From Desulfobacterales bacterium (GTDB lineage: Bacteria > Desulfobacterota > Desulfobacteria > Desulfobacterales > JAHEIW01), in NCBI GenBank assembly GCA_020348305.1, contig CP070746.1, positions 3,157,205-3,189,476 on the forward strand: a stretch of DNA of 32,272 nucleotides, given 5' to 3'. This document shows positions 10,208-17,374 of this stretch, piece after piece (position 1 is the first letter of the stretch; every line of letters begins with the position of its first letter). The translations under genes were made by a program, and so were the position numbers. A model generated the notes under the pieces. It did not search any database. It was not told where the DNA came from and worked only from the letters and a program-made list of their open reading frames with translations.

Positions 10208-10989
10208 AGAAAAGACAATTTATAATCGTGGCTGCAATTTTGCTGTTTTTTTCCCCATCTTTGCTTGCAGCAGAACTGATGATTCTAACCGAAAACTTGG
10301 CACCCTTGAACTTTGTAAAAGATGGGGTTCTGATGGGCCCGGCTGTTGAAATGGTCCAAGAAATTCAGCGCCGTGTAGGGTCCCGAGCGCAGATCCAAGT
10401 CTATCCGTGGGCGCGAGCCTACAAAATGGCTTTGGAAGAAGAAAATATAATCCTATTTGGCATGGCGCTCACTCAGGTACGTCAGGACAAGTTTAATTGG
10501 ATTGGTCCGATAGCCAGAAAAAGTGACATTTTTGTCGCCAAAAAGGGATCGGGTATCAAAATTAGCAGCCTGGAGGATGCAAAAAAAATAGAATTTATTG
10601 GGACGCTGCGAGATGACAACAAGGAAAAATTCCTGATAATGCATGGATTTACAAATCTTGTACCTACGCATGATGACCAAAGAAATGCTAAAAAGCTTGC
10701 TCTAAACCGGATAGACTTATGGGTAACAAAAAAACCGGGTTATAAAACGATCTGTGATTTGGCCGGAGTTAATTATCGTGAAATCGAAGAAGTGTATAAT
10801 ATCCGGGAACTCGATATCAGCATTGCTGTTTCAAAAAAAACATCAGGTGTAATTTTACAAATATGGAAAAATGCCTTCAACGAAATGGCAGCGGATGGAA
10901 CCATCATGCAAATTAAAAAAAAATGGAATAAGATTTTGGACGATGACCCATTCCCGGAAATTGAAAACAAATCTAAACCTTATCATTAG
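10204..10989 (+). CDS. Second family 3 periplasmic binding protein, paralogue of 5803-6585
   Basis: Secreted SBP_bac_3-type protein, 261 aa, with signal peptide MKKRQFIIVAAILLFF and cleavage near LLAA-E. It aligns end to end with the protein at 5803: both contain VYPWARAYKMALEEEN, ADGTIMQI and a DDPFPEI tail. Its start overlaps the PP2C gene stop (ATGA), so it is firmly in the operon. The two paralogues bracketing a kinase and two regulators suggest a gene duplication that gave two ligand receptors for one signalling line. The 252-bp region after it (to 11241) is AT-rich and holds only a 16-bp palindrome, TTGAGTTTTAACTCAA (11206-11221). Confidence 0.88.
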   Translation: MKKRQFIIVAAILLFFSPSLLAAELMILTENLAPLNFVKDGVLMGPAVEMVQEIQRRVGSRAQIQVYPWARAYKMALEEENIILFGMALTQVRQDKFNWIGPIARKSDIFVAKKGSGIKISSLEDAKKIEFIGTLRDDNKEKFLIMHGFTNLVPTHDDQRNAKKLALNRIDLWVTKKPGYKTICDLAGVNYREIEEVYNIRELDISIAVSKKTSGVILQIWKNAFNEMAADGTIMQIKKKWNKILDDDPFPEIENKSKPYH

Positions 10990-11241
10990 GTTAGGCTGAG
11001 CATTTTACAATTTTAAATGAGATTCTACTTACATATCTAAAAGCCCATCTCTTGATCTCTCCGACTGTCAATTTTTAGAATCTTCTATATAGGTATACGT
11101 AATTCACAATTTGATTGAATTTTGGACTTCGGCTATGAATCTGCAATCCTGAATTTTTGTGGATAGCTTATGCTAATCTGAAATAAATCGCCTGTCTAAA
11201 AAGTATTGAGTTTTAACTCAACAGGGTAGATGTTATTTATC

Positions 11242-12003
11242 TCACCAGATGGTTGAACCCCCATCCACCAACAACGTCTGCCCGGTGACATAATTGGATG
11301 CCTCCGAGGCCAGATAAATTGCTGCACCAACATGATCCGGCGGATAACCTAACCGCGCCATGGGAATGGAATCAATGCGTTCCTGAAGATCGTCGGGGTT
11401 TTCTTCGAAGTATGTTTTATTCAGCTCGGTAATGGTTGGTCCGGGGCCGATGGCGTTGACATTGATATTATATTTGGCCCACTCTAAAGCCAACCCGCGC
11501 GTCAAATGCGAAACCCCCGCCTTGGATACTGCATATACAACTCTTCCCGGCTGAATAACTTCAGACACATTTGAAGAAATGTTTATGATCTTGCCTTTTT
11601 TTCGTTTAATCATTTCTTGGCCGACAATCTGACAGCAGAAAAAAAGTCCTTTCAGATTAATATTAATGATGTGGTCCCACTGGTCCTCCGTAAAATCTTC
11701 CACTGGTCCTCTGCCAATAACACCTGCACTGTTGACCAGAATATCAACTTGGTTGAATTTATCGATAACTGTTTTAACCAGATTGCTTAAAGAGGATTTA
11801 TCGGAGACATCGGTTTGAATGGCCATGGCCTGAAAATCCTCACCTTTTAAAGACCCGGCCGCCTTCTGTCCTGTATCTGCAGTACGATTGGCAATTACCA
11901 CCGTTGCCCCTGCTGTTGCCAGACCTCTGGCGATGGCAAAACCAATTCCACTGTTACCTCCTGTAACAATGGCTACCTTCCCGGTAAGGTCAAAAAATTT
12001 CAT
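11242..12003 (-). CDS. Short-chain dehydrogenase/reductase
   Basis: Classical SDR of 253 aa, cytoplasmic, NAD(P)-dependent. The nucleotide-binding motif is TGGNSGIG near the N-terminus, NSAG follows at about residue 90, and the catalytic pair is in YAVSK. The overall look (VILVNSAG-type core, VDGGSTIW end) resembles gluconate 5-dehydrogenase or 2-deoxy-gluconate 3-dehydrogenase enzymes, but substrate cannot be assigned. The start has a strong AAAGGAGG upstream. It stands alone on the minus strand, convergent with the signalling operon and divergent from the MDR gene. Another SDR at 28378-29127 belongs to the right-hand ABC operon. Confidence 0.93.
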   Translation of the reverse strand: MKFFDLTGKVAIVTGGNSGIGFAIARGLATAGATVVIANRTADTGQKAAGSLKGEDFQAMAIQTDVSDKSSLSNLVKTVIDKFNQVDILVNSAGVIGRGPVEDFTEDQWDHIININLKGLFFCCQIVGQEMIKRKKGKIINISSNVSEVIQPGRVVYAVSKAGVSHLTRGLALEWAKYNINVNAIGPGPTITELNKTYFEENPDDLQERIDSIPMARLGYPPDHVGAAIYLASEASNYVTGQTLLVDGGSTIW

Positions 12004-12323
12004 TGCCTGCCCCTCCTTTATTATCTCTTGATATGATTTTATGCGTGGGTCAATTGATTAGATTCGAATTTAAAAAAAATATTGAATAGGTATCCCCTTA
12101 AATCAGTTATGCTGCATTTTTATTAATAACTAGTCGGTGTTTTGCGTGTCAATAAAAATCGAGCACTTTTCTATTGTTTCCTCATCCGATTTCATTCCCA
12201 ATATTGACCCTGGTAAACAATCGTGTTAGAAGCCGGTGTGAGTTACTAAGAAGAACAAAAGCCACTCGACATGAACGATTTCTCTCCCGCTGGATCGGGA
12301 TCCCACAGTTCGATGATGAATAT

Positions 12324-12349
12324 GTGGGAGCGGCTTCCAGCCGCGATCG
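12324..12349. repeat. REP-like palindrome
   Basis: GTGGGAGCGGCTTCCAGCCG opens the element; the stem GCGGCT (12330-12335) and AGCCGC (12339-12344) pairs over the loop TCC. The GTGGGAGCGGCTT..GCCGCGAT form closely resembles REP elements spread by RAYT (IS200-like) transposases. No such transposase is in this window. Confidence 0.65.
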
Positions 12350-12477
12350 AAACGAATCCATCTCGTGTCGGTTACTTTATGAACTCATTAGTAAGCAGGA
12401 TAACGGCAGCAATAAAAATAGTCCGAGACGTTCCGAAGGCGGATTGTATTGGATTACTTTCATCAGGAAAGGGATCC

Positions 12478-12507
12478 AGACAAACAGAATCCTGAAAATC
12501 CTGTCTA
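12478..12507. repeat. AATCCTG-word intergenic repeat
   Basis: CAGACAAACAGAATCCTG followed by AAAATCCTGTCTAAAA resembles the AATCCTGT-type intergenic repeats common in environmental bacteria. CAGACA and TGTCT at its edges can pair. It ends about 30 bases before the ribosome binding site of the next gene. Confidence 0.45.
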
Positions 12508-12545
12508 AAAAAATTTAATTTACAATTACGGGAGGGAACAACATC

Positions 12546-13583
12546 ATGAAAGCAATGGTGCTTGAGGAATTTGGCGGACCGGATAACTTTCAGTGTAAGG
12601 ATTGGCCGACGCCGGAAGCCAAGACGGGTGAAGTGCTCATCCGCATTCAGGCCGTATCCGTAAATCCTGTGGACTATAAAATGCGGGCCGGCCATCTGCC
12701 GATCCCGCTGCCGGATGTTTTGGGGCGCGATGTGGCCGGTACGGTTGAAGAAGTCGGTGAGGGTGTAACCGAGTTTAAGCCCGGTGACGAGGTGTTTGCC
12801 GTTTTGTTCGGCCCTCGCAGCAACGGCGCCTATGCCCAGTATGTTAGTGTCCCGGCATCATTTGTTTGTCCAAAACCCGAAAGCTTATCTTTTCAGCAGG
12901 CAGCTTGCCTGGGCGTCGCCGGGATGACCGCTTATGATGCGGTAGTTAACAAAGCAGGCATTAAAAGAGGAGAAACGGTGCTCGTCGCGGGAGGTTCGGG
13001 CGGTGTGGGCAGTTTTGCCATTCCGCTCATGCGGTATTGCGGTGTCACATCGATCATGTCAACGACCGGCGATGATGAAAGCGCCGATCATTTGGTCAAT
13101 TACCTGGGTATCGACTCCAATCACCTGATCTACTACCGGAAGTTAAGTTTGGAGGAAATGGAGACCAAAGTTCGAGAATTGACCGACGAAAAGGGAGTTG
13201 CGATTGCCTTTGATTTTGTGGGTGGAGATATGAAAAAGCTTTGTTTTAATGCCACCGGATTCGATGGGCGCGTGGTCAGCACCGTTGAAGAACCGCCGGA
13301 ATTTGATTACAACATTTGGCGAGCCGATGTCAGCCCTTTGTTTGCCAAATCCGGCACCTATCACTTTGTTGCGTTGAGTGCGCGGGCGCGCAACGGAGGA
13401 CCGGGCGATTGGGGCGTGTACCGGGATATGATGTCCGGACTGGCAAGATTAGTTGAAGCCGGACATGTAACCCTGCCAAAAGCAGCGGATTTGGGAGAGT
13501 TGACTGAGGACACCATCCGCGAAGCCCACAGGCTGCTGGAAGCCGGACATGTGAAAGGGAAATTGGTATTATCTTTGGGATAA
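12546..13583 (+). CDS. Zinc-independent MDR oxidoreductase (quinone oxidoreductase-like)
   Basis: Medium-chain dehydrogenase/reductase of 345 aa, cytoplasmic. The N-terminal GroES-like domain has VNPVDYKMRAG, LGRDVAGTVEEVG and FKPGDEVF. The Rossmann domain has VLVAGGSGGVGSFAIPL, the nucleotide-binding motif of zinc-free enzymes, and ACLGVAGMTAYDAV before it. The cysteine and histidine zinc ligands of alcohol dehydrogenases are absent, so NADPH-dependent reduction of a quinone or enone is the likely chemistry. GGGAGG lies upstream of the ATG. It could be co-expressed with the small monooxygenase at 13915, but 330 bp of repeats lie between them. Confidence 0.93.
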   Translation: MKAMVLEEFGGPDNFQCKDWPTPEAKTGEVLIRIQAVSVNPVDYKMRAGHLPIPLPDVLGRDVAGTVEEVGEGVTEFKPGDEVFAVLFGPRSNGAYAQYVSVPASFVCPKPESLSFQQAACLGVAGMTAYDAVVNKAGIKRGETVLVAGGSGGVGSFAIPLMRYCGVTSIMSTTGDDESADHLVNYLGIDSNHLIYYRKLSLEEMETKVRELTDEKGVAIAFDFVGGDMKKLCFNATGFDGRVVSTVEEPPEFDYNIWRADVSPLFAKSGTYHFVALSARARNGGPGDWGVYRDMMSGLARLVEAGHVTLPKAADLGELTEDTIREAHRLLEAGHVKGKLVLSLG

Positions 13584-13589
13584 GTAATT

Positions 13590-13850
13590 GAGGAATTGAG
13601 GGTTTCCAATTCGGAATTCGGAATGCCGAATGCGGAAATAAGAAAAATGGAGAAAGTGATTGAGGCATTGAGGAAATGAGGGATTCAGGGTTAATGAATT
13701 CGGAAGGCGGAAGGTGGAATTCGGAAAATCAAAGACCATACATGAAACTCGCAACCCGTAACTCGAAACACCAAACCTGAAATCCACAGCTCGTAACCGT
13801 AACTCGAAACACGGAACGCGAAACGCGCAACCTTGAACCTTGGACCTTTT
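13590..13850. repeat. Word-like intergenic repeat region (AATTCGGAA and CTCGAAAC units)
   Basis: The first half is made of variants of GAATTCGGAA, GAATGCCGAATGCGG and GAAGGCGGAAGG. The second is made of CTCGAAACACC, CTCGTAACCGT, ACGCGAAACGCG and CCTTGAACCTTGGACC. The words are degenerate and purine- or pyrimidine-biased, with no stable reading frame. It resembles low-complexity intergenic repeats and fills the 331-bp gap between the two genes. Confidence 0.6.
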
Positions 13851-13914
13851 TATGACAAAATTCTTTTGCTGGAAATGAAATAATAAATGACTTTAATTAT
13901 GGAGGGGTACACAA

Positions 13915-14223
13915 ATGATCTACGTGATAGCGACAATCGAATTGAACGAAGGCTGTAAAGATGATTTTTTGAAGATTTTCAATAGCAATGTCCCCAATGT
14001 CAGAGATGAGGAGGGTTGTGTTACCTATGTACCAACGGTAGATGTTGATTCAGGCATGCCGGTTCAAGACGAATTGCGATCTGATGTCGTCACAGTTGTT
14101 GAAGCCTGGGATAGCCTCGATGCCCTTCACCAGCACCTCAAGGCCCCGCATATGGCATCGTACCGGGAAAATGTTAAAGATCTTGTCAAGCAGGTGAGTT
14201 TACAGGTTATGCAACCCGTCTGA
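13915..14223 (+). CDS. Small ABM-family monooxygenase (YgiN-like)
   Basis: Protein of 102 aa matching the antibiotic biosynthesis monooxygenase fold in size and pattern: MIYVIATIELNEGC start, EEGCVTYVPTVDV in the middle, and the VEAWDSLDALHQHLKAPHM segment typical of YgiN-like proteins. Relatives act on quinones or aromatic intermediates, usually as small dimers with no bound cofactor. The start has GGAGGGG seven bases upstream. It follows the quinone-oxidoreductase-like gene on the same strand, so a shared redox role is possible but inferred. It is the last ordinary gene before the cassette array. Confidence 0.87.
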   Translation: MIYVIATIELNEGCKDDFLKIFNSNVPNVRDEEGCVTYVPTVDVDSGMPVQDELRSDVVTVVEAWDSLDALHQHLKAPHMASYRENVKDLVKQVSLQVMQPV

Positions 14224-14280
14224 AATGAGGACTTAATAGACTTTTTCGACAGTTTCCCAACCTGTTGCAAGAATCGGTAA

Positions 14281-14445
14281 CCTTCAAAACCTTGTGATAT
14301 CAGAATACGATATCTGCATTTTTACCAGAATTGTGATTACATATCGCAAGTTTGGGGAAAGTTGTGATATTTTATGATATCGCAGGTATTCAAAGGGCGG
14401 TTTTTTGCCGATTATCTCAATATACATGAATCCTCGCTGATTCTT
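14281..14445. repeat. Long direct repeat alpha, left copy
   Basis: About 165 bp that recurs in the same orientation at 21691-21855, on the other side of the cassette array. The first 60 bases are nearly identical (CCTTCAAAA, GTGATATCAG, ACGATATCTGCATTTTTACC, AGAATTGTGATTACAT). The rest is diverged but alignable (TTGGGG, AAGTTGTGATAT, TTGCCGATT, TCTCAAT). Both copies are dense in GATATC and TTGTGAT words. The gap 14224-14797 holds this repeat, a palindrome, a terminator-like hairpin, a promoter and an attI-like core, with no gene. Confidence 0.85.
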
Positions 14446-14530
14446 TGATATCGACAAGATATCCAAAACTTTCCCACCCTTTTCCATTTTCGTTTTCACC
14501 GGCGCATTTTTCCCTAATTCGGACTCCAAT

Positions 14531-14544
14531 TCGATAATTATCGA
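14531..14544. promoter_or_regulatory. 14-bp perfect palindrome, possible operator
   Basis: TCGATAATTATCGA is a perfect palindrome 135 bases upstream of the promoter facing the cassette array. Symmetry of this kind is typical of a dimeric repressor site, but no regulator gene is nearby and no second copy was seen. Confidence 0.3.
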
Positions 14545-14625
14545 GATTTCTCGTTAGCATGCCTATATGGCATAAAAAGCCGACTTTCTGTTAAATGATA
14601 GGTTTTTAGGGAAAGCATTAAACGG

Positions 14626-14651
14626 TAGGTAGAAATACCTATTTTTTATTT
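14626..14651 (+). terminator. Small intrinsic terminator-like hairpin
   Basis: TAGGTA (14626-14631), a GAAA loop and TACCTA (14636-14641) are followed by TTTTTTATTT. The stem is short and AT-rich, but the stable GNRA-type loop and T-tract fit an intrinsic terminator insulating the array promoter from upstream transcription. Confidence 0.45.
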
Positions 14652-14677
14652 ATTACAGCACGTTATATGTTCTTAAT

Positions 14678-14706
14678 TTGACGACAAGGAAGGATTTCGA
14701 TAGAAT
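14678..14706 (+). promoter_or_regulatory. Strong sigma70-like promoter facing the cassette array (Pc-like)
   Basis: TTGACG (14678-14683), a 17-base spacer and TAGAAT (14701-14706) make a near-consensus promoter. It points into the array, about 70 bases before the attI-like core and 92 bases before the first cassette gene. In integrons the common promoter Pc has this position and role. The integrase gene that normally accompanies it is missing. Confidence 0.6.
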
Positions 14707-14774
14707 TAAATTTTAAGCTGTGAAACGGATTTCTTAGCCAATCGGTAATTAACAAGAATCGGTTAAATACATAT

Positions 14775-14781
14775 GTTAGCC
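14775..14781 (+). other. attI-like core site at the start of the array
   Basis: GTTAGCC has the same form as the R' cores ending the attC sites downstream (identical to the one at 20407). No folded partner arm lies upstream, so it is more like an attI core, or a remnant, than a complete attC. It marks the left boundary of the first cassette. Confidence 0.5.
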
Positions 14782-14797
14782 TTATAAAGGAGTCCAA

Positions 14798-15280
14798 ATG
14801 AAGTGGACGCTGTTTTTTATTTCGCTGATTTTAGTAATTACTATTTCGGGATTCTTATTTGCTGACCCGCAACTCCCAAAAACAATTAAACACCCCAAAT
14901 CTAATTGTATTGTCGAAGTTTCTGGAGGAGAATATCCTTCATACGTAGTAAAAAAAAATGGGAAGGCAATTTATTCTCCAACATCGGACGGAATTGGGAA
15001 AGCCTTTTTTTCTCCCTCCGGGGAATATATCGCGTTCTCTGGATCCGAAATTAACTGGGTTGATATTGAAGATAAGGCATTTTCTATTGTGGTACTTAAA
15101 TGTTCTTCTGGTGAATTGAAGGGCTTCGAAAAGGGTTATCCGGGAATTGATACGAAATGGGTAGATAATATGACCTTGAAATACAATGACACAGCTTCAG
15201 GAAAAGAAATTACAGTCAAAATTATACCAAAGGCTAACAATTCATTTCAGTTGACCGAGCATACTCCGCCCGGCTACTGA
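14798..15280 (+). CDS. Cassette 1: secreted protein of unknown function
   Basis: 160 aa with a clear signal peptide (MKWTLFFISLILVITISGFL, cleavage after FLFA at residue 22). The mature part is beta-rich. KAFFSPSGEYIAFSGSEINW resembles a single blade of TolB/WD40-like propellers (SPDG..IAF), but the protein is too short for a full propeller, so this is only a resemblance. The start has AAAGGAG upstream, the best ribosome binding site in the array, fitting the first position behind the Pc-like promoter. The 3' end of the gene runs into the proposed attC (15232-15295). I do not recognise a family. Confidence 0.75.
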   Translation: MKWTLFFISLILVITISGFLFADPQLPKTIKHPKSNCIVEVSGGEYPSYVVKKNGKAIYSPTSDGIGKAFFSPSGEYIAFSGSEINWVDIEDKAFSIVVLKCSSGELKGFEKGYPGIDTKWVDNMTLKYNDTASGKEITVKIIPKANNSFQLTEHTPPGY

Positions 15281-15295
15281 ATTCCAACGTTATGC
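15232..15295 (+). repeat. attC site of cassette 1
   Basis: R'' GGCTAAC (15232-15238) and R' GTTATGC (15289-15295). TTCAGTTGACC in the left arm pairs with GGCTACTGAA in the right with small mismatches. It overlaps the last codons of the gene. It is the weakest of the twelve sites and is supported mainly by its place in the series. Confidence 0.6.
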
Positions 15296-15554
15296 TTTCT
15301 ACCACTAATGAGTCCTTTTGGGCACCATCCACAACAACTGATTACGATAAGTATCTAACGGTAAGTAAGGATAAATCAGGAAGAGCGATCAGGAGAAGTA
15401 TCTTCAGGTAGCGAATCATTTGGGGGAGTCTGAACGGTTACGTAAGTAACGATTAGAAAATCAAAGGAAAATCTAAACACTGAATACGGAGAACTTTGGC
15501 AAGCCCAAATCTAGGTCATCGTAGAGGTTTTTATGCGGATCCGTATAAGACACC

Positions 15555-15944
15555 ATGATAAAATACCCCGATGTGATACGGACCGAAAACAGGCAATTGG
15601 CCTTTTATACAGATCCGCCTAATCATTGTTCGGTTTACGCGATGAAATGTAAAAGCTGTGGCAAGAGATACGCGGCCAATATTAGTCAGCCCGCGCCTGG
15701 CGGTTCAAGCGCTCCGGGGGTGTTCTTTATCCTTGCCGTATTGCTATACGCCATCACTGGTTTATTTTTCGTGTTTCACCCCGGCTTTTGGAAGTGGATC
15801 GCGCTGGGCGTTTCAGTCTTTGTTTCAATAGTAGTGCTCACCGCGTGGACGGATTGCCGCGGACCTGCTGGTCTCCATGATTCCGGTGGGGAGGAATGTC
15901 CTTTTTGTGGAGCTACGAACACTGTGTATCCATGGTCTTTCTGA
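15555..15944 (+). CDS. Cassette 2: membrane protein with split zinc-ribbon cysteines
   Basis: 129 aa. A cysteine pair C32-x2-C35 (CKSCGK) lies before two hydrophobic helices (about 53-75, GVFFILAVLLYAITGLFFVF, and 79-98), and a second pair C115-x2-C118 (CPFCGA) follows them. The two pairs could form one zinc ribbon if the helices make a hairpin that brings both ends to the same side. The start ATG has no good ribosome binding site. A 259-bp stretch between the previous attC and this gene (15296-15554) holds no convincing gene, only a small GTTAC..GTAAC hairpin near 15437. No family recognised. Confidence 0.7.
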   Translation: MIKYPDVIRTENRQLAFYTDPPNHCSVYAMKCKSCGKRYAANISQPAPGGSSAPGVFFILAVLLYAITGLFFVFHPGFWKWIALGVSVFVSIVVLTAWTDCRGPAGLHDSGGEECPFCGATNTVYPWSF

Positions 15945-15949
15945 GGGGA

Positions 15950-16060
15950 ACCGAACCACTCGCTCCAGTCGGACATGGCATCCATTTGTTTTCAGTCCTA
16001 TGTTCGAAAGGTGAAATATCAGCCCCTCTCCTGTCCGGCCGCTGAGCTTCAGTGTTAGGC
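15950..16060 (+). repeat. attC site of cassette 2
   Basis: R'' ACCGAAC (15950-15956), R' GTTAGGC (16054-16060). Left arm CACTCGCTCCAGTCGGACA pairs with TGTCCGGCCGCTGAGC on the right. At 111 bp it has the longest loop of the set. Confidence 0.85.
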
Positions 16061-16079
16061 TCAACAAGCGAGGTTTAAT

Positions 16080-16532
16080 ATGCGCGTTTTGCCAATTTAT
16101 ATATCGTTAATCATTGGACTATTGGCTTCTTCAGCGTTCGGGGGTGCTGCTCGTTCTCCAATCCCAGAAGACAATTCGATTGCAAAAGCGGTTGAGGCTA
16201 TCGAACTATGCCATCATTGGGCAGGGGAAGTGGGGGGTTCATCTCATCCTGAAAGGGTTCAACAAATTGAGCAGGGTTTTAAGCGCGATTGTCCGAACGC
16301 AGTTGAAATAGCAAAAAAAGCGTATAAAAAATTTCCTAATTCTCCAGTGCTCGCTGCAAAAATCCTTATTTTGATTGACTTCGGATACTATGAAGTTAGT
16401 GATGCCGAGAAAGCACAAATTTGCTCTTCCGCAGCGAGTAGAATCATGGACGAATCCTTAGATAATTGGGACACAAAGCCATATTTTGAGGCACTTTGCC
16501 CTGAACAAGCGAGAAAGTCTGATGATGAATAA
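16080..16532 (+). CDS. Cassette 3: secreted helical protein of unknown function
   Basis: 150 aa with a signal peptide (MRVLPIYISLIIGLLASSAF, cleavage near residues 20-24). The mature part looks helical, contains several cysteines (IELCHHWAGE, KRDCPNAVE, QICSSAA, ALCPEQA) that could form disulfides in the periplasm, and has a YKKFPNSPVLAAKIL segment with a TPR-like feel. No family assigned. The start lies 20 bases after the preceding attC with GCGAGG upstream, and the stop directly abuts the R'' box of the next attC: a compact cassette with no spare sequence. Confidence 0.78.
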   Translation: MRVLPIYISLIIGLLASSAFGGAARSPIPEDNSIAKAVEAIELCHHWAGEVGGSSHPERVQQIEQGFKRDCPNAVEIAKKAYKKFPNSPVLAAKILILIDFGYYEVSDAEKAQICSSAASRIMDESLDNWDTKPYFEALCPEQARKSDDE

Positions 16533-16605
16533 GCATAACAACTCGCTACAACTGACAGGCTTACAGCTCCGCTGTTTCGCCTGCAGGTGAACTCGCCCGT
16601 TAGAA
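16533..16605 (+). repeat. attC site of cassette 3
   Basis: R'' GCATAAC (16533-16539), R' GTTAGAA (16599-16605). Left arm AACTCGCTACAACTGACAGG pairs with CCTGCAGGTGAACTCGCCCG on the right around an ACAGC..GCTGT inner hairpin. A textbook site of 73 bp. Confidence 0.92.
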
Positions 16606-16710
16606 ATAAAAATGGAAATGGCTAATTCAAGTAGGAAAAGTATATCCGAATACATTTAGTGTGTTGAAGTAAGAAAGAGTGTCGAACACAACCTTTTAGA
16701 AAGAAAACAT

Positions 16711-17160
16711 ATGAAATCTTTAATCACATTTATAGCTGTGTTTATGTTATGTTCATGTTCTACAAATAATGGTTCAGTAATAAAGCCATACCTTCTAAAT
16801 ATTGATGAAAATGTATTAAATCAGGAAGACGATGATGGTAAGATATATATTGATCTTCAAGGAGGTTTTGAACAAAATAAAGTTCTTATTTGGATTAATC
16901 AATTAAATATTTATGATAAAATTATTACAACCCATGACCATTCTACTGAATTTATAGAACGTATCTCACATCTAAAACCCGCTGATGAGTTCCTAATTAC
17001 AGTCAGTGTTGATGGGCAAAAATGGACATCAACCATTAATACAAAAAACGGCAATTTTATTGGCATAAGTTTAAATTTTTTTGACTTAGATAATCATACT
17101 TGGAAGAATAATATCGGAGTAAACATAGTACAATCGAAAGCGCCTCTGTTTTATGATTAA
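16711..17160 (+). CDS. Cassette 4: predicted lipoprotein
   Basis: 149 aa. The N-terminus MKSLITFIAVFMLCSCSTNN has a lipobox LCSC with C16 as the lipidated residue, so the product is probably membrane-anchored on the periplasmic side. The mature part is beta-rich and AT-rich in codon use, with DDGKIYIDLQGGFEQNKVLI and LITVSVDGQKW resembling an immunoglobulin-like sandwich, but no family is recognised. The gene begins about 105 bases after the preceding attC and ends 130 bases before its own, so this cassette has more non-coding sequence than most. The spacer after the gene carries an imperfect inverted repeat around TTGTTGACAAATTTGACAAA. Confidence 0.72.
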   Translation: MKSLITFIAVFMLCSCSTNNGSVIKPYLLNIDENVLNQEDDDGKIYIDLQGGFEQNKVLIWINQLNIYDKIITTHDHSTEFIERISHLKPADEFLITVSVDGQKWTSTINTKNGNFIGISLNFFDLDNHTWKNNIGVNIVQSKAPLFYD

Positions 17161-17289
17161 AAGAGGAATTTGTGCTGATGACTGGTGTGAAAGAAATAAG
17201 AAAAAAAGGACGTTGCTTAAAGTGTTTAATATGTTGATTTAGGATGGGGATTTTGTTGACAAATTTGACAAACAACAAAAATGAAAGGC

Positions 17290-17367
17290 TTCTAACCAGG
17301 CAATACAGGTGACCTTCACTACGCCGCTTTCGCGGCTTCGTTCAGGCACCTGATTTTTATGTTCTGT
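17290..17367 (+). repeat. attC site of cassette 4
   Basis: R'' TTCTAAC (17290-17296), R' GTTCTGT (17361-17367). TACAGGTGACC in the left arm pairs with GGCACCTGA on the right, with an inner GCCGCTTTCGCGGC hairpin. The R' core departs from the GTTA seen in most sites. Confidence 0.75.
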
Positions 17368-17374
17368 GTAATAA

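Larger units (their letters stand above)
12004..12545. other. Divergent intergenic region with small repeats, no gene supported
   Basis: This 542-bp stretch separates two divergent oxidoreductase genes and should hold both promoters. Short frames here (for example 12174-12518) have no ribosome binding site or recognisable protein. A REP-like hairpin and an AATCCTG-word repeat, listed separately, account for part of it. No confident -35/-10 pair was found. Confidence 0.6.

Noticed and set aside
12174..12518. Overlapping short frames between the two oxidoreductase genes
   Set aside because: They run across a REP-like hairpin and an AATCCTG repeat, have no ribosome binding site and show no protein-like pattern.
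14284..14529. 81-codon minus-strand frame inside direct repeat alpha
   Set aside because: It has no ribosome binding site or known family, and the matching frame in the right copy is closed by a TAA, so the repeat is not maintained as coding sequence.
14553..14559. GTTAGCA as the end of a further attC upstream of the promoter
   Set aside because: No convincing left arm with an AAC box pairs with it; only the palindrome TCGATAATTATCGA lies before it.
14224..14797. A relic of an integron integrase gene left of the array
   Set aside because: No frame on either strand shows tyrosine-recombinase patterns; the stretch is explained by repeat alpha, a hairpin and a promoter.
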